Assembly: GCF_029714425.1 (NCBI RefSeq)
Contig: NZ_CP121668.1
Coordinates: 372,001 to 436,000 of the forward strand
Length of the DNA: 64,000 bases
Source: Bradyrhizobium sp. CB2312
GTDB taxonomy: Bacteria; Pseudomonadota; Alphaproteobacteria; Rhizobiales; Xanthobacteraceae
Reading direction: 5' to 3'
Shown: piece after piece, positions 44,647 through 53,193 of the stretch
How the letters are laid out: each line of letters starts with the position of its first letter
Position numbering within the stretch: position 1 is the stretch's first letter
Notes under the pieces: model-generated
Databases searched by the model: none
Seen by the model: only the letters and a program-made list of their open reading frames with translations
What the model was told of the DNA's origin: nothing
Program-made: the position numbers and the translations under genes

Positions 44647-46326
44647 ATGAAACGCAAGATCGCGGCGATTTTCGCAGCCGATATTGCCGGGTATTCGAGG
44701 CTGGTCGCGGAGGACGAAGAGGAGACGCTGCGGCGTCTCGCCTCCTACCGCGAGGTCGTCGACGATTTCATCGCCAAGGCGGGCGGTCGCATCTTCAACA
44801 CGGCGGGCGATGCCGTGCTCGCGGAATTCCCGAGCGCGGTCGATGCGGTACGATGCGCGATCGACATCCAGGAATCCCTGCGGACCCGCAACATGGCGTA
44901 CCCGCCGAGCCGGCAGATGTCGTTCCGCATCGGCATCACCATCGGTGACGTGGTCGAGCGCGACGGCGATCTGCTGGGCGACGGCGTCAATATCGCGGCT
45001 CGGCTCGAGGGCCTCGCCGAGGTCGGCGGCATCTGCGTCTCCCGCGCGGTGCACGAGCAGGTTGCCAACAAGCTCTCGGTGCAGTTCGCCGATATCGGTG
45101 CGCAAGAGGTCAAGAACATCCCGACGCCCCTACACGCCTACATGGTGGCGATGCGGCGAGAGGACGGTACCTACGCCAAGCCGCAGGTGAAGAAGGCGGG
45201 TGCGAAGCTCGCTGCCGCGCCGGTGTGGATGTGGCCGCTCGTGGTTGCCGTCGTCTCGATCGTTGCCATCGTCGTCTCGGGCTTCCTCTACAACACCAAG
45301 CTCAAGCAGACGGCGGCCGCCGCATCGACGCCGGCGGTCACACCCGGTGCCGTGCCGAGCGCAACGCCGGCTGCGGTGGCCGCGTCGCCGAGCCCAACGC
45401 CGACCCAAATTGCAAAGGCGCCGATGGCCCCGATGGCTCCGCCGAATGCCGGCGCTGCGATGGTTCCGATGCCGGCGCCGTCACCATCCGCCGCGCCGAT
45501 GACGGGCAAGCTTGCCGCCGACAGCGTGCCCTTCATCAACGAGCGCATCCGCAATTACCTGGCCGGCGACTATTCCGCGGCCGGTGACTACAAGGCCTTC
45601 GCGCTCAATATCGGCGGCTTCACCGGCTCGGTGTTGAACCAGCCGAGCGAAGAGGCTGCGCGCAACGGCGCGATCGAGCAGTGCCAGAAGCGCGCCGATG
45701 CCGCGCAATCGCCGCGGCGCTGCGAGCTCTATGCGGTCGGCAACGACGTCGTCTACGCGCACGGCAAGCCGCCGATGCCGCCGGCTCCCTATTTCCGGCA
45801 TGACGCCATGACCGAGCGGACGTTCGCGTCGAAGGATTTTCCGATCGTGCGAGAACAGCAAAAGGTGCGGCTCGAGAATATGTTCGCGCCGGCGGCGAAA
45901 TCGCGGACGGTCGCGCTCGGCCCAGGCGGGCAATATTTCATGGTGCTCGGCGCATCATCCCCTGAGGACGCGGCGCGGCGTTCGCTGGAATCGTGCGGCG
46001 CCATTGCCGGCGTCGCCTGCATGATCGTCGCAGTCGACGACAATTTCGTCGTGCCGATCCCGACCCTGTTCAGGATCACGGGCTTCTTCCATGCTGCCAG
46101 CAGTCCCTCGATCGTCGCCGACACCCGCGACGACGTCGTGCGCAAGCTCGGCGATGCCATGGGCTGGAATGCGGTTGCCGTCGGCACCGCAGGCCGTCCC
46201 GGCCTTGGCCTGAAGGCCGCCGACGAGCAGACCGCCGTCAATGCCGCACTCGCCGAGTGCGCCAAGCGCGACAGCGATTGCCACGTCATCGCCATCGGCC
46301 CGTTCACGGTGGGGCCGACGAACTAG
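44647..46326 (+). CDS. Class III adenylate/guanylate cyclase with C-terminal triple-repeat periplasmic region
   Basis: A 559-residue protein. The N-terminal cyclase domain (about 1-180) has metal-binding D12 (FAADIAGYS) and D55 (NTAGDAVLAEF) and GDGVNIAARLEG for transition-state stabilisation, so it should make cAMP or cGMP. A single transmembrane helix follows at about 195-216, then a Pro/Ala-rich linker (about 220-295). The C-terminal region has three similar modules at about 314-372, 417-470 and 506-555, each with an Ala-rich helix and a Cys pair (for example SPEDAARRSLESC...CMIVAVDD). They resemble DUF4189-type repeats and would lie in the periplasm. ATG 44647 is chosen; TTG 44626 and GTG 44641 are also in frame. 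Confidence 0.88.
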   Translation: MKRKIAAIFAADIAGYSRLVAEDEEETLRRLASYREVVDDFIAKAGGRIFNTAGDAVLAEFPSAVDAVRCAIDIQESLRTRNMAYPPSRQMSFRIGITIGDVVERDGDLLGDGVNIAARLEGLAEVGGICVSRAVHEQVANKLSVQFADIGAQEVKNIPTPLHAYMVAMRREDGTYAKPQVKKAGAKLAAAPVWMWPLVVAVVSIVAIVVSGFLYNTKLKQTAAAASTPAVTPGAVPSATPAAVAASPSPTPTQIAKAPMAPMAPPNAGAAMVPMPAPSPSAAPMTGKLAADSVPFINERIRNYLAGDYSAAGDYKAFALNIGGFTGSVLNQPSEEAARNGAIEQCQKRADAAQSPRRCELYAVGNDVVYAHGKPPMPPAPYFRHDAMTERTFASKDFPIVREQQKVRLENMFAPAAKSRTVALGPGGQYFMVLGASSPEDAARRSLESCGAIAGVACMIVAVDDNFVVPIPTLFRITGFFHAASSPSIVADTRDDVVRKLGDAMGWNAVAVGTAGRPGLGLKAADEQTAVNAALAECAKRDSDCHVIAIGPFTVGPTN

Positions 46327-46369
46327 CACTTGCTTTGATAGCGCCCCACTAGCGCACCAACAAAGGTGC

Positions 46370-46522
46370 GTTCCCTCCCCCCTTGCGGGGGAGGGCTAGG
46401 GAGAGGGGTAGCCCAGCAAAGGGTGCCGGTTGTTGATACGCTGAAGCCGGTGAGCGACGGATAGAATCCCCGTGTGACACCCCTCTCCCCAACCCTCCCC
46501 CGCAAGGGGGGAGGGAGCGAGA
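46370..46522. repeat. Palindromic element, ctccc/gggag family (copy A5)
   Basis: ctccctccccccttgcgggg and ctcccccgcaaggggggagg form the inverted ends. It lies in the 286-base gap between the convergent cyclase and Nudix genes. No gene is seen in the gap. Confidence 0.88.
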
Positions 46523-46612
46523 GAGCGGTGCCTTCCTTACGCGCACCCCTGACAAAAATTCTCAAATGATTTCAATCCCCATTCTACTGTGCATGGGGTT
46601 GTTTTCGCCGCT

Positions 46613-47122
46613 TCAGTTTCCGAATGCTGCAAACTTGCGCGCCACGGCGCGGTAGACCTCACGCCGGAACGGCACCACGAGGTCGGCAACGCGGTCGAGG
46701 CGCTCCCAGCGCCAGGCGTCGAACTCTGCGGGCTGGTTGTTGCGCGGTGTCAGCGGATCGATCTCGTCATCGCTGCCCGTGAAGCGCAGCGCGAACCATT
46801 TCTGGCGCTGGCCGCGGAATTTCGCCAGCCGATGCGTCTGCGGTCCGTCATAGGGCGGGAATTCGTAGGTCAGCCAGTCGGTCTCGCCGAGATAGTCGGC
46901 GCTGACGACGTTGGTCTCCTCCCAGAGCTCGCGCATCGCCGCGTCGCGCAGATTCTCGCCCTCGTCGACGCCGCCCTGCGGCATCTGCCAGTCGAGGCCC
47001 GGCAGGATGATCTCGGGCCCGTCGCCCTTGAAGCGGTGGCCGATCAGCACGCGGCCGTCGGCATTGAACAGCGCGATGCCGACGTTGGGGCGGTAGGGTT
47101 TTTGGTTGGTCATCTCAGTCAT
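46613..47122 (-). CDS. rppH: RNA pyrophosphohydrolase, Nudix family (copy 1)
   Basis: A 169-residue Nudix hydrolase of the RppH/YgdP branch, which removes pyrophosphate from 5' triphosphate mRNA ends or cleaves dinucleoside polyphosphates. The Nudix box GGVDEGENLRDAAMRELWEE is followed by TNV, so the Gly near the end of the consensus is Asn. WQMPQGG and FRGQRQKWFALRFTG are RppH signatures. The ATG at 47122 lies inside the end of palindromic element D2; a second in-frame ATG at 47113 is an alternative. Confidence 0.9.
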   Translation of the reverse strand: MTEMTNQKPYRPNVGIALFNADGRVLIGHRFKGDGPEIILPGLDWQMPQGGVDEGENLRDAAMRELWEETNVVSADYLGETDWLTYEFPPYDGPQTHRLAKFRGQRQKWFALRFTGSDDEIDPLTPRNNQPAEFDAWRWERLDRVADLVVPFRREVYRAVARKFAAFGN

Positions 47123-47250
47123 TCCGGGGCGCGCGGAGCGCGAGCCCGGAATCCATAACCACAGGCTGGTGTTGCTTGAAAGGCCGTGGTTGCCATCTCC
47201 TGTCCAACGTCTCCCTGGGGGTATGGATCCCCGCGTTCGCGGGGATGACA
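47118..47250. repeat. Palindromic element (copy D2, mixed arms) between the two Nudix genes
   Basis: The left arm is D-type (gtcattccggggcgcgcgga, cccggaatccataacc). The right arm is a different type (gtatggatccccgcgttcgc ending ggggatgac). The two outer ends are still inverted at gtcat/atgac. It fills the gap between the two co-oriented Nudix genes. Confidence 0.75.
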
Positions 47251-47265
47251 GCGAGGGCGTGGCAG

Positions 47266-47772
47266 CTAGTCATCGGCCAGCGCGGAAAATTCCTGCACCA
47301 CGCGCTCGTAGACCGGGCGCTTGAACGGGATGATCAACCCGGGGAGGTTCTTCATCGGCTCCCAGCGCCAGCTGACGAATTCGGCCTTGTGGCCGCCGCC
47401 GCCGGGCTTCTCGACATTGATCTCGCTGTCCTTGCCGGTGAAGCGCACCGCGTACCATTTCTGGCGCTGGCCGCGATAGCGGCCCTTCCAGGCGCGGCCC
47501 GCCACCGTGCGGGGAATGTCGTAGGTGAGCCAGTCCGGAACCTCGCCGAGCCGCTCGACCGAGCGCACGCTGGTTTCCTCATAGAGCTCGCGCCGCGCCG
47601 CTTCCCAGGTGTCCTCGCCGGGATCGACGCCGCCTTGCGGCATCTGCCAGACATGGCTGTCGTCGACATGCTCTACGCCGCCGGCGCGGCGGCCGATGAA
47701 CACCAGTCCTTTTGGGTTGATCAGCATCACACCGACGCAGGTCCGGTAGGGCAGATCCTCGTAACGCGCCAT
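47266..47772 (-). CDS. rppH: RNA pyrophosphohydrolase, Nudix family (copy 2)
   Basis: A 168-residue paralogue of the gene at 46613-47122, with Nudix box [20 protein letters not shown] then [10 protein letters not shown] and [15 protein letters not shown]. It is clearly related but diverged, so not a recent duplication. Either copy could be the true RppH; the other may prefer another nucleotide such as Ap4A. It is downstream of the deacetylase-fold gene with a 77-base gap. Confidence 0.9.
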   Translation of the reverse strand: MARYEDLPYRTCVGVMLINPKGLVFIGRRAGGVEHVDDSHVWQMPQGGVDPGEDTWEAARRELYEETSVRSVERLGEVPDWLTYDIPRTVAGRAWKGRYRGQRQKWYAVRFTGKDSEINVEKPGGGGHKAEFVSWRWEPMKNLPGLIIPFKRPVYERVVQEFSALADD

Positions 47773-47849
47773 TCCGCCAGACCTCTCCGCGTGCTGTCGG
47801 GTGGGCTCGAACAGGCCCCGCCGACCCCGTGCCGCACCAATCCGTTGAT

Positions 47850-49082
47850 TTAGCTGGATTTTGATTTCAGCATCACGGTTGTCAATGGCACCAAAAGGAT
47901 ACCTCGGTCGCTCAATGTCCTGGTCCAGGCACCGATGCGCTCGATCGAGACCGGCAGGGCCGAGGCGGTGCCGATTGCGGCGCCGCGCTCGCGCGCTGCC
48001 GCTTCGAGCTTGTTCAGGGCGCGGTCGATCTCGGTCGGGGTCGGCACCGCGTCGATCGCGATGTCGCCCTTTCCGAACGGCATCGCCTGGCTCCCGGCGA
48101 CCTGGGGCGCGATGCTGCGCGGCGAGGAGCCGTCGTCGAAGAAGCCGAGGCCGCGCTTGGCCGCCTCGCGGATGACCGGCTGCATTGCCGCGTCCGTCGC
48201 GATGAAGCGGGCGCCCATGAAATTGGTGATGCCGGCATAGCCTTGCATCCGGCTCAGGTGCCAGTACAGCCGGTCCATGTTCTGGTCGGTGGTGAGCGAG
48301 GTCAGCAGCGTCTGCGGCCCCGGATCGTTGTCCGGGAAGTCGTAGGGCTCCATCGGGATCTGGAGGAAGATCTCGTGGCGCTGGGCGCGGGCGCGTTCGG
48401 CGAGCTTCCCCGGATCGGCACCATACGGCGTGAAGGCCAGCGTCACCGCGGCCGGCAGCTTCATGATGGCATCGGTAGTTTTCGCCGCGCCGACGCCAAG
48501 GCCCCCGATCACGATCGCGACCACCGGCATCTTGGCGGCCTTGGCGCGATCGGCGTCGGCCGCGTACACGTTGAACGGCTTCAGGTCCCCGGCGACCACG
48601 GGGATCATCCCGTAGCGCGACTTCTCCAGCAGTTTCGGATCAATCCCGGCCATGACGGGCGGCGGGGCGGATGCGGCCGCCGCATCGCCCTTGTCAGCGG
48701 TATCGCCGGCGCCGATCACGACGTCATGGCGCGTTCCGGTGGAGCCGTCGATCATGGTGACGGTCTTCTGCTCGCTTGGCTGCTTCGCCGCTTCCCTGGT
48801 CTCTTGCTTGCTCGCATGACCCTGCGCTTGGCCCTGCTCCTGATGGCCGGAGGCGACCGGCTTCTCGTCGGTCGCTTTGGGCTCCCGGATCGCCATACGC
48901 GCCATCGGCTCGCCGCCGAGCGGATCCTTGTTGAAGATGGCGAAACCGACGAAGGTGACGAGGAACAGGCCGAGCATGACGGCGAGGAGCTGCATGGCCG
49001 TGAATGGCAGCCGCAGCCGGCGTTTGCGGCGCGGCTTATCCTGTCCGAGCGGGGCGCTCAGATCATCGGCCGTTTCAGTCAT
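47850..49082 (-). CDS. Divergent polysaccharide deacetylase family protein (YibQ/DUF610-like), probably inactive
   Basis: A 410-residue protein: basic cytoplasmic N-terminus ([11 protein letters not shown]), one transmembrane helix at about 28-48, a charged low-complexity linker and a C-terminal domain resembling the divergent polysaccharide deacetylase family ([39 protein letters not shown]). The positions where I expect metal-binding residues in the family, IDDLG and NHMG, are IGGLG and NFMG here, suggesting loss of catalysis. It follows ctpA and an EnvC-like gene, as this family does elsewhere. ATG 49082 is chosen. Confidence 0.87.
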   Translation of the reverse strand: MTETADDLSAPLGQDKPRRKRRLRLPFTAMQLLAVMLGLFLVTFVGFAIFNKDPLGGEPMARMAIREPKATDEKPVASGHQEQGQAQGHASKQETREAAKQPSEQKTVTMIDGSTGTRHDVVIGAGDTADKGDAAAASAPPPVMAGIDPKLLEKSRYGMIPVVAGDLKPFNVYAADADRAKAAKMPVVAIVIGGLGVGAAKTTDAIMKLPAAVTLAFTPYGADPGKLAERARAQRHEIFLQIPMEPYDFPDNDPGPQTLLTSLTTDQNMDRLYWHLSRMQGYAGITNFMGARFIATDAAMQPVIREAAKRGLGFFDDGSSPRSIAPQVAGSQAMPFGKGDIAIDAVPTPTEIDRALNKLEAAARERGAAIGTASALPVSIERIGAWTRTLSDRGILLVPLTTVMLKSKSS

Positions 49083-49180
49083 GCGAGATCCCGAATCACT
49101 CCACCGACGATACCACGCCGGGGTCAAGTGGCGGCAGGCCGGGAGAGGCCGGGGACGCGTGATCGAATCGGATGGGGTGC

Positions 49181-49213
49181 GCCCCTCTCCCGCAATCGGG
49201 AGAGGGGAGGAAG
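49181..49213. repeat. Short palindrome (remnant of ctccc/gggag family, A6)
   Basis: cccctctcccgcaatcgggagagggg is one short hairpin, matching a single arm of the A elements. It lies between ctpA's terminator and the deacetylase-fold gene. Confidence 0.6.
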
Positions 49214-49252
49214 CGCCGCTCTTCCGGCGCCGCCGGCCTGAGTTCTAAAGCA

Positions 49253-49284
49253 AAAGGGCGGCTCTGGGAGCCGCCCTTTTTCCT
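49253..49284 (-). terminator. Intrinsic terminator after ctpA
   Basis: AAAAGGGCGGCTC-tggg-GAGCCGCCCTTTTT: a 13-bp stem with a T-run on both strands. It lies 23 bases after the ctpA stop and suggests that the deacetylase-fold gene has its own promoter. Confidence 0.88.
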
Positions 49285-49306
49285 TGGATCGGTTTGATGC
49301 GCCGAC

Positions 49307-50665
49307 TTAGTTGGCGGCTTTGGGCCTGTCGGCCGTCGCCTTGTTGTCGCCGCCCGGCGTCGGCGCTGCGGAAGCGCTGTTCTTGATGCCGTGGAGCAAA
49401 TCGTCGGCGAGCTTGAGCGCCTTGTCGTCCTTGGCGTCCGGCGGGACGTAGGACTGCGAGCCGGTCTTCTCGTCGCCGTCGTTCTTCAGATGGCCGCGCA
49501 GCGAAGCCTCGCCCTTGGTGTCGGTGCGCGACTTCAGCTCGTCCGGCACGTCCTGCAGCACTTCGATGTCGGGCACGATGCCCTTGGCCTGAATCGACTT
49601 GCCCGACGGCGTGTAGTAGCGCGCCGTGGTCAGGCGCAGCGCGCCATTGCCCGAGCCGAGCGGGATGATGGTCTGCACCGAGCCCTTGCCGAACGAGCGC
49701 GTGCCGACGATGGTCGCGCGCTTGTGGTCCTGCAGCGCGCCGGCGACGATTTCCGACGCCGAGGCCGAGCCGCCATTGACCAGCACGATGACCGGCTTGC
49801 CCTTGGTGAGGTCGCCCGCATGCGCGGTGCGGCGCTGGGTCTCCTCGGCATTGCGGCCGCGGGTCGAGACGATTTCGCCCTTCTCCAGGAACGAGTCGGA
49901 GACGGTGACCGCTTCCTCGAGCAGGCCGCCCGGGTTGTTGCGGAGATCGATGATGTAGCCCTTGAGCTTGTCGCCGATCTGATTCGAGAGGTTGGCGACC
50001 TCGCGCTTCAGGCCTTCGGTGGTCTGCTCGTTGAAGGTGGTGATGCGGATATAGGCGATGTCGTCGGCCTCGATGCGGGCGCGCACCGAGCGGACGCGGA
50101 TGTTGTCGCGCACCAGGGTGACGTCGATCGGATTGTCCTGGCCCTTGCGGATGATCTTCAGCTTGATCTTGGTGTTGACCGGACCGCGCATCTTCTCGAC
50201 CGCCTGGTTCAGGGTCAGGCCCTGCACCGCCTCGTCGTCGAGATTGGTGATGATGTCGTTGGCCATGATGCCGGCGCGCGAAGCGGGCGTGTCGTCGATC
50301 GGCGAGACCACTTTGATCAGGCCGTCTTCCATCGTGACCTCGATGCCAAGACCGCCGAACTCACCGCGGGTCTGCACCTGCATGTCGCGGAAGCTCTTGG
50401 CGTCCATGTAGCTCGAATGCGGATCGAGGCCGGTGAGCATGCCGCTGATGGCGGATTCGATCAGCTTGGTGTCGTCGGGCTTCTCGACATAGTCGGAGCG
50501 CACGCGCTCGAAGACGTCGCCGAACAAATTGAGCTGGCGATAGGTGTCCGCGGTCGCGGCTCGCGCGCTGGAGCCCATGAACACCGCGCGGGGCTGGGTC
50601 ACGAACAGCGTCAGCGCCGCACCGGTGGCCGCGCTGAGGAGGATAACTGAAGTCTTGCGCATCAT
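49307..50665 (-). CDS. ctpA: S41 family C-terminal processing peptidase
   Basis: A 452-residue exported serine protease. The N-terminal signal/anchor is about residues 5-24 and the PDZ domain about 95-170 (GGLGIEVTMEDG...SPIDDTPASRAGI). The catalytic Ser lies in NGGSASASEIVAGALQD and the Lys in GTRSFGKGSVQT. The Ser/Lys dyad is intact. CtpA trims periplasmic proteins and peptidoglycan-linked enzymes. Its ATG overlaps the stop of the EnvC-like gene by four bases, so the two are coupled. The C-terminal tail is low-complexity. Confidence 0.96.
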   Translation of the reverse strand: MMRKTSVILLSAATGAALTLFVTQPRAVFMGSSARAATADTYRQLNLFGDVFERVRSDYVEKPDDTKLIESAISGMLTGLDPHSSYMDAKSFRDMQVQTRGEFGGLGIEVTMEDGLIKVVSPIDDTPASRAGIMANDIITNLDDEAVQGLTLNQAVEKMRGPVNTKIKLKIIRKGQDNPIDVTLVRDNIRVRSVRARIEADDIAYIRITTFNEQTTEGLKREVANLSNQIGDKLKGYIIDLRNNPGGLLEEAVTVSDSFLEKGEIVSTRGRNAEETQRRTAHAGDLTKGKPVIVLVNGGSASASEIVAGALQDHKRATIVGTRSFGKGSVQTIIPLGSGNGALRLTTARYYTPSGKSIQAKGIVPDIEVLQDVPDELKSRTDTKGEASLRGHLKNDGDEKTGSQSYVPPDAKDDKALKLADDLLHGIKNSASAAPTPGGDNKATADRPKAAN

Positions 50666-52056
50666 CCGCGAACCTTCTCGCCTTCATTTGCGGCCCACCA
50701 TGGGCCTGGATCGATTGGAGTGCCGTCTTTGCGGAACTCGACATAGAGCACAGGTTGACTCGCATTCGTGGCGAGAATGGAGGCGACTTGAGAGGTCGAC
50801 CCCATGGTCGCGACTGGCTCCCCCGTGAGCACAAACTGTCCGATGCTTACCGAAATGCGCTCCATCCCGGCGATCAGGACATGATACCCGCCCCCGGCAT
50901 TGAGGATCAAGAGTTGTCCATAGCTGCGGAATGGGCCGGAATAGACCACCCAGCCGTCACACGGCGTTGTGACCTGGGAGCCGGGCTTGGTGGCCAGGGA
51001 AATGCCCTTCTGGACCCCGCCGACCCCGTCGGAACCGCCAAAGTCCCTGATCTTGTTACCGTTAACCGGAAGCGGCAGGAGCCCCTTGGCCGAGGCGAAG
51101 GCAATTGCAGGGGTGGTCCGGGAGCGGTCCTTGAAAGCGGCCGGGCCGGACTTTGCGCTGGCATTGGCACTGGCGGCCGCCTTGGCCTCGGCCTGCCTTG
51201 CGGCCTCGGCCGCCTTCTCGGCGGCCTTGGCGGCGCTCTGCAGGTCCTGCTCCATCTTGGTGATCAGCCCCTGGAGATCGCCGACCTGCTTTGAAAGCGC
51301 GATGGCGCGCGAGCTCTCGGCATCGAGGTCCTTTTCGCGTGAGGCCTGCTGGCGCTGCCGTTCGTCGATCAGGGCGGCGAGCCGGGTCTGGTCGCTCCTG
51401 ACCTTGTCGCGGTCGGAGCCGAGCTGGTCGCGTTCGCTCGCGATGGTCTTGCGTAGCGCCACGAGCTCGCCGATCTCACTTGCGATCTTCTCCGCGCGGC
51501 CGCGCAATTCCGGCACAACCGCGCCGAGCAGCATCGCCGTGCGCAAGGATTGCAGCGCATCCTCGGGCCGCACCAGCAGCGCCGGCGGCGTGCGCCGGCC
51601 GGCGCGCTGCAACGCCGCCAGCACCTCGACGATGTCGGCGCGGCGCGAATCGAGCGAGGAGCGCATCTCCTGCTCGCGGCCGTTGAGTGTACGCAGTCGC
51701 GCTTCGGCCTCGTCGATCTTGGTCTCGACGGAGCGCACATTGGCGGCGGTGTCGATCAATTGCTGATTGAGCTGGGTCCGGTCCTGGCCGAGCGAGGTGA
51801 TCTCGGCCTTGAGCTTGGCCTGCGCCTCCTCCGCGCTCTTCTGCCTTGCGCGCGCGGCCTCGAGCTCCTGCTCGCGCTGCTTGATCGCGTCGGGCGAGAC
51901 GGCGGCGGTCTGCGGCGCCGGCGCTGCGGTCTGAGCTTGCGCGAGACTTACGCAAGCTTGCGCGAAGCTTGCGCCCGAGACGCTCGCAATCAGCAGCAGG
52001 TTAAGGGCGGGCGCTCGCATCGAGTCTCGGACAAAGGTGCTTGTTGTGGCGCGCAT
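50662..52056 (-). CDS. EnvC-like murein hydrolase activator (degenerate LytM/M23)
   Basis: A 464-residue exported protein: signal peptide (about 15-45), two long coiled-coil blocks (about 60-160 and 190-310) and a C-terminal LytM fold. All usual LytM zinc ligands are replaced: HxxxD is QKGIS, the YAHL histidine is IAGM and HLHFE is VLYVEF. EnvC proteins with such a non-catalytic LytM domain activate periplasmic amidases at division. The ATG at 52056 overlaps the rlmH stop (TGATG), and the stop overlaps ctpA, giving a tightly coupled rlmH-envC-ctpA set. Confidence 0.92.
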   Translation of the reverse strand: MRATTSTFVRDSMRAPALNLLLIASVSGASFAQACVSLAQAQTAAPAPQTAAVSPDAIKQREQELEAARARQKSAEEAQAKLKAEITSLGQDRTQLNQQLIDTAANVRSVETKIDEAEARLRTLNGREQEMRSSLDSRRADIVEVLAALQRAGRRTPPALLVRPEDALQSLRTAMLLGAVVPELRGRAEKIASEIGELVALRKTIASERDQLGSDRDKVRSDQTRLAALIDERQRQQASREKDLDAESSRAIALSKQVGDLQGLITKMEQDLQSAAKAAEKAAEAARQAEAKAAASANASAKSGPAAFKDRSRTTPAIAFASAKGLLPLPVNGNKIRDFGGSDGVGGVQKGISLATKPGSQVTTPCDGWVVYSGPFRSYGQLLILNAGGGYHVLIAGMERISVSIGQFVLTGEPVATMGSTSQVASILATNASQPVLYVEFRKDGTPIDPGPWWAANEGEKVRG

Positions 52057-52538
52057 CACGCGCGGTGATAGGGGTGGCCGGCCAGGATGGTGGCGGCCCG
52101 ATAAAGCTGTTCCAGAAGCATGACGCGGACCATTTGATGCGGCCAGGTCGCAGCGCCGAACGCGATCGCGAGCTTGGCCTTACGGCGCAATTCGGGCGAA
52201 AGTCCGTCCGCCCCTCCGATCACGAAGATAGTATGGCCGGCACCCTCGTCGCGCCAGCGCCCGAGATGCCGTGCGAATACGGTGGAATCGAGATTCTGGC
52301 CGCGCTCGTCCAGCGCCACCAGGATCGATTTCTCGGGAACATGCGCGGAGATCGCCGCGGCCTCTTCGGCCATCCGCGTCGCGGCGTCACGCGCGCGGCT
52401 TTCGGGGATTTCGTGGATGCTGAGCTCGCGGAAACCGAGCTTGCGGCCGGCTTCGTCGAACCGCTCGAAATAGCGGTCGGCAAGCTCCCGTTCGGGGCCC
52501 TGCTTCAGCCGGCCCACCGCAATGACAGCAACGCGCAT
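52056..52538 (-). CDS. rlmH: 23S rRNA (pseudouridine(1915)-N3)-methyltransferase
   Basis: A 160-residue SPOUT methyltransferase acting on assembled 70S ribosomes. The SAM-binding knot motif is IFVIGGADGLSPELR, with C-terminal LAFGAATWPHQMVRVMLLEQ-type sequence and ending in YHRA, as in the family. It follows rsfS, the usual rsfS-rlmH pairing. Confidence 0.96.
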   Translation of the reverse strand: MRVAVIAVGRLKQGPERELADRYFERFDEAGRKLGFRELSIHEIPESRARDAATRMAEEAAAISAHVPEKSILVALDERGQNLDSTVFARHLGRWRDEGAGHTIFVIGGADGLSPELRRKAKLAIAFGAATWPHQMVRVMLLEQLYRAATILAGHPYHRA

Positions 52539-52633
52539 GATATCTTCAGAGTCGTGTTTTCGGGGCCGCGCGCAGGTTGCGCGCGCACGACGCTAGCATG
52601 CGCGTCAGCCGATTCGAAATCGGCTCGATGAGC

Positions 52634-53053
52634 CTAGATCGCCTTCGCCGCCCCTGGGCCCTGGGTGTACAACCGCTCAAGGTTGTAGAACTCGCGGACC
52701 TCGGGTCTGAACACGTGCACGATCACATCGCCGGAATCGATCAGCACCCAGTCGCAATTGGGCAAGCCCTCGACATGGATGCTCTTGATGCCGTTTTCCT
52801 TGAGGCCCTTCGTGACGTTGTCCGCGATCGCGCCGACGTGCCGGTTCACCCGGCCGGTGGTGACGATCATGTAGTCGGAGTACGCCGATTTGCCGCGAAG
52901 GTCGATGGTGACCGTCTCTTCCGCCTTCATGTCCTCGAGGCGGGAGAGGATCAGGCTCAGCGTCTTGTCGGCGTCGGGTTGCGCCTGCAAGGCCGCTTTG
53001 GTCGATGTTTTACGCGTAGGCTTGGCAACCTTGGGTAAAACAGACTTGGACAA
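52634..53053 (-). CDS. rsfS: Ribosomal silencing factor RsfS
   Basis: A protein of up to 139 residues that binds L14 and blocks subunit joining in starvation. Core motifs are LEDMKAEETVTIDLRGKSAYSDYMIVTTG and DWVLIDSGDVIVHVFRPEVREFYNLERLY. The start is unclear: the only early start codons in frame are TTG 53053 and CTG 53068, the latter preceded by aaagga. An out-of-frame ATG lies between aaagga and these sites. Upstream of rlmH. Confidence 0.93.
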   Translation of the reverse strand: MSKSVLPKVAKPTRKTSTKAALQAQPDADKTLSLILSRLEDMKAEETVTIDLRGKSAYSDYMIVTTGRVNRHVGAIADNVTKGLKENGIKSIHVEGLPNCDWVLIDSGDVIVHVFRPEVREFYNLERLYTQGPGAAKAI

Positions 53054-53193
53054 TACAGATGTGGTCAGGGACCATTCCTTTCACTGTATCGCGAACGCCG
53101 AATCCGGCGCCCACCGGTTACACTACATCATGTGGGGTTAAGGGTTTCAATATGCCAGACAGCCCCAAATCCCACGACTCCACACACGCCCTC

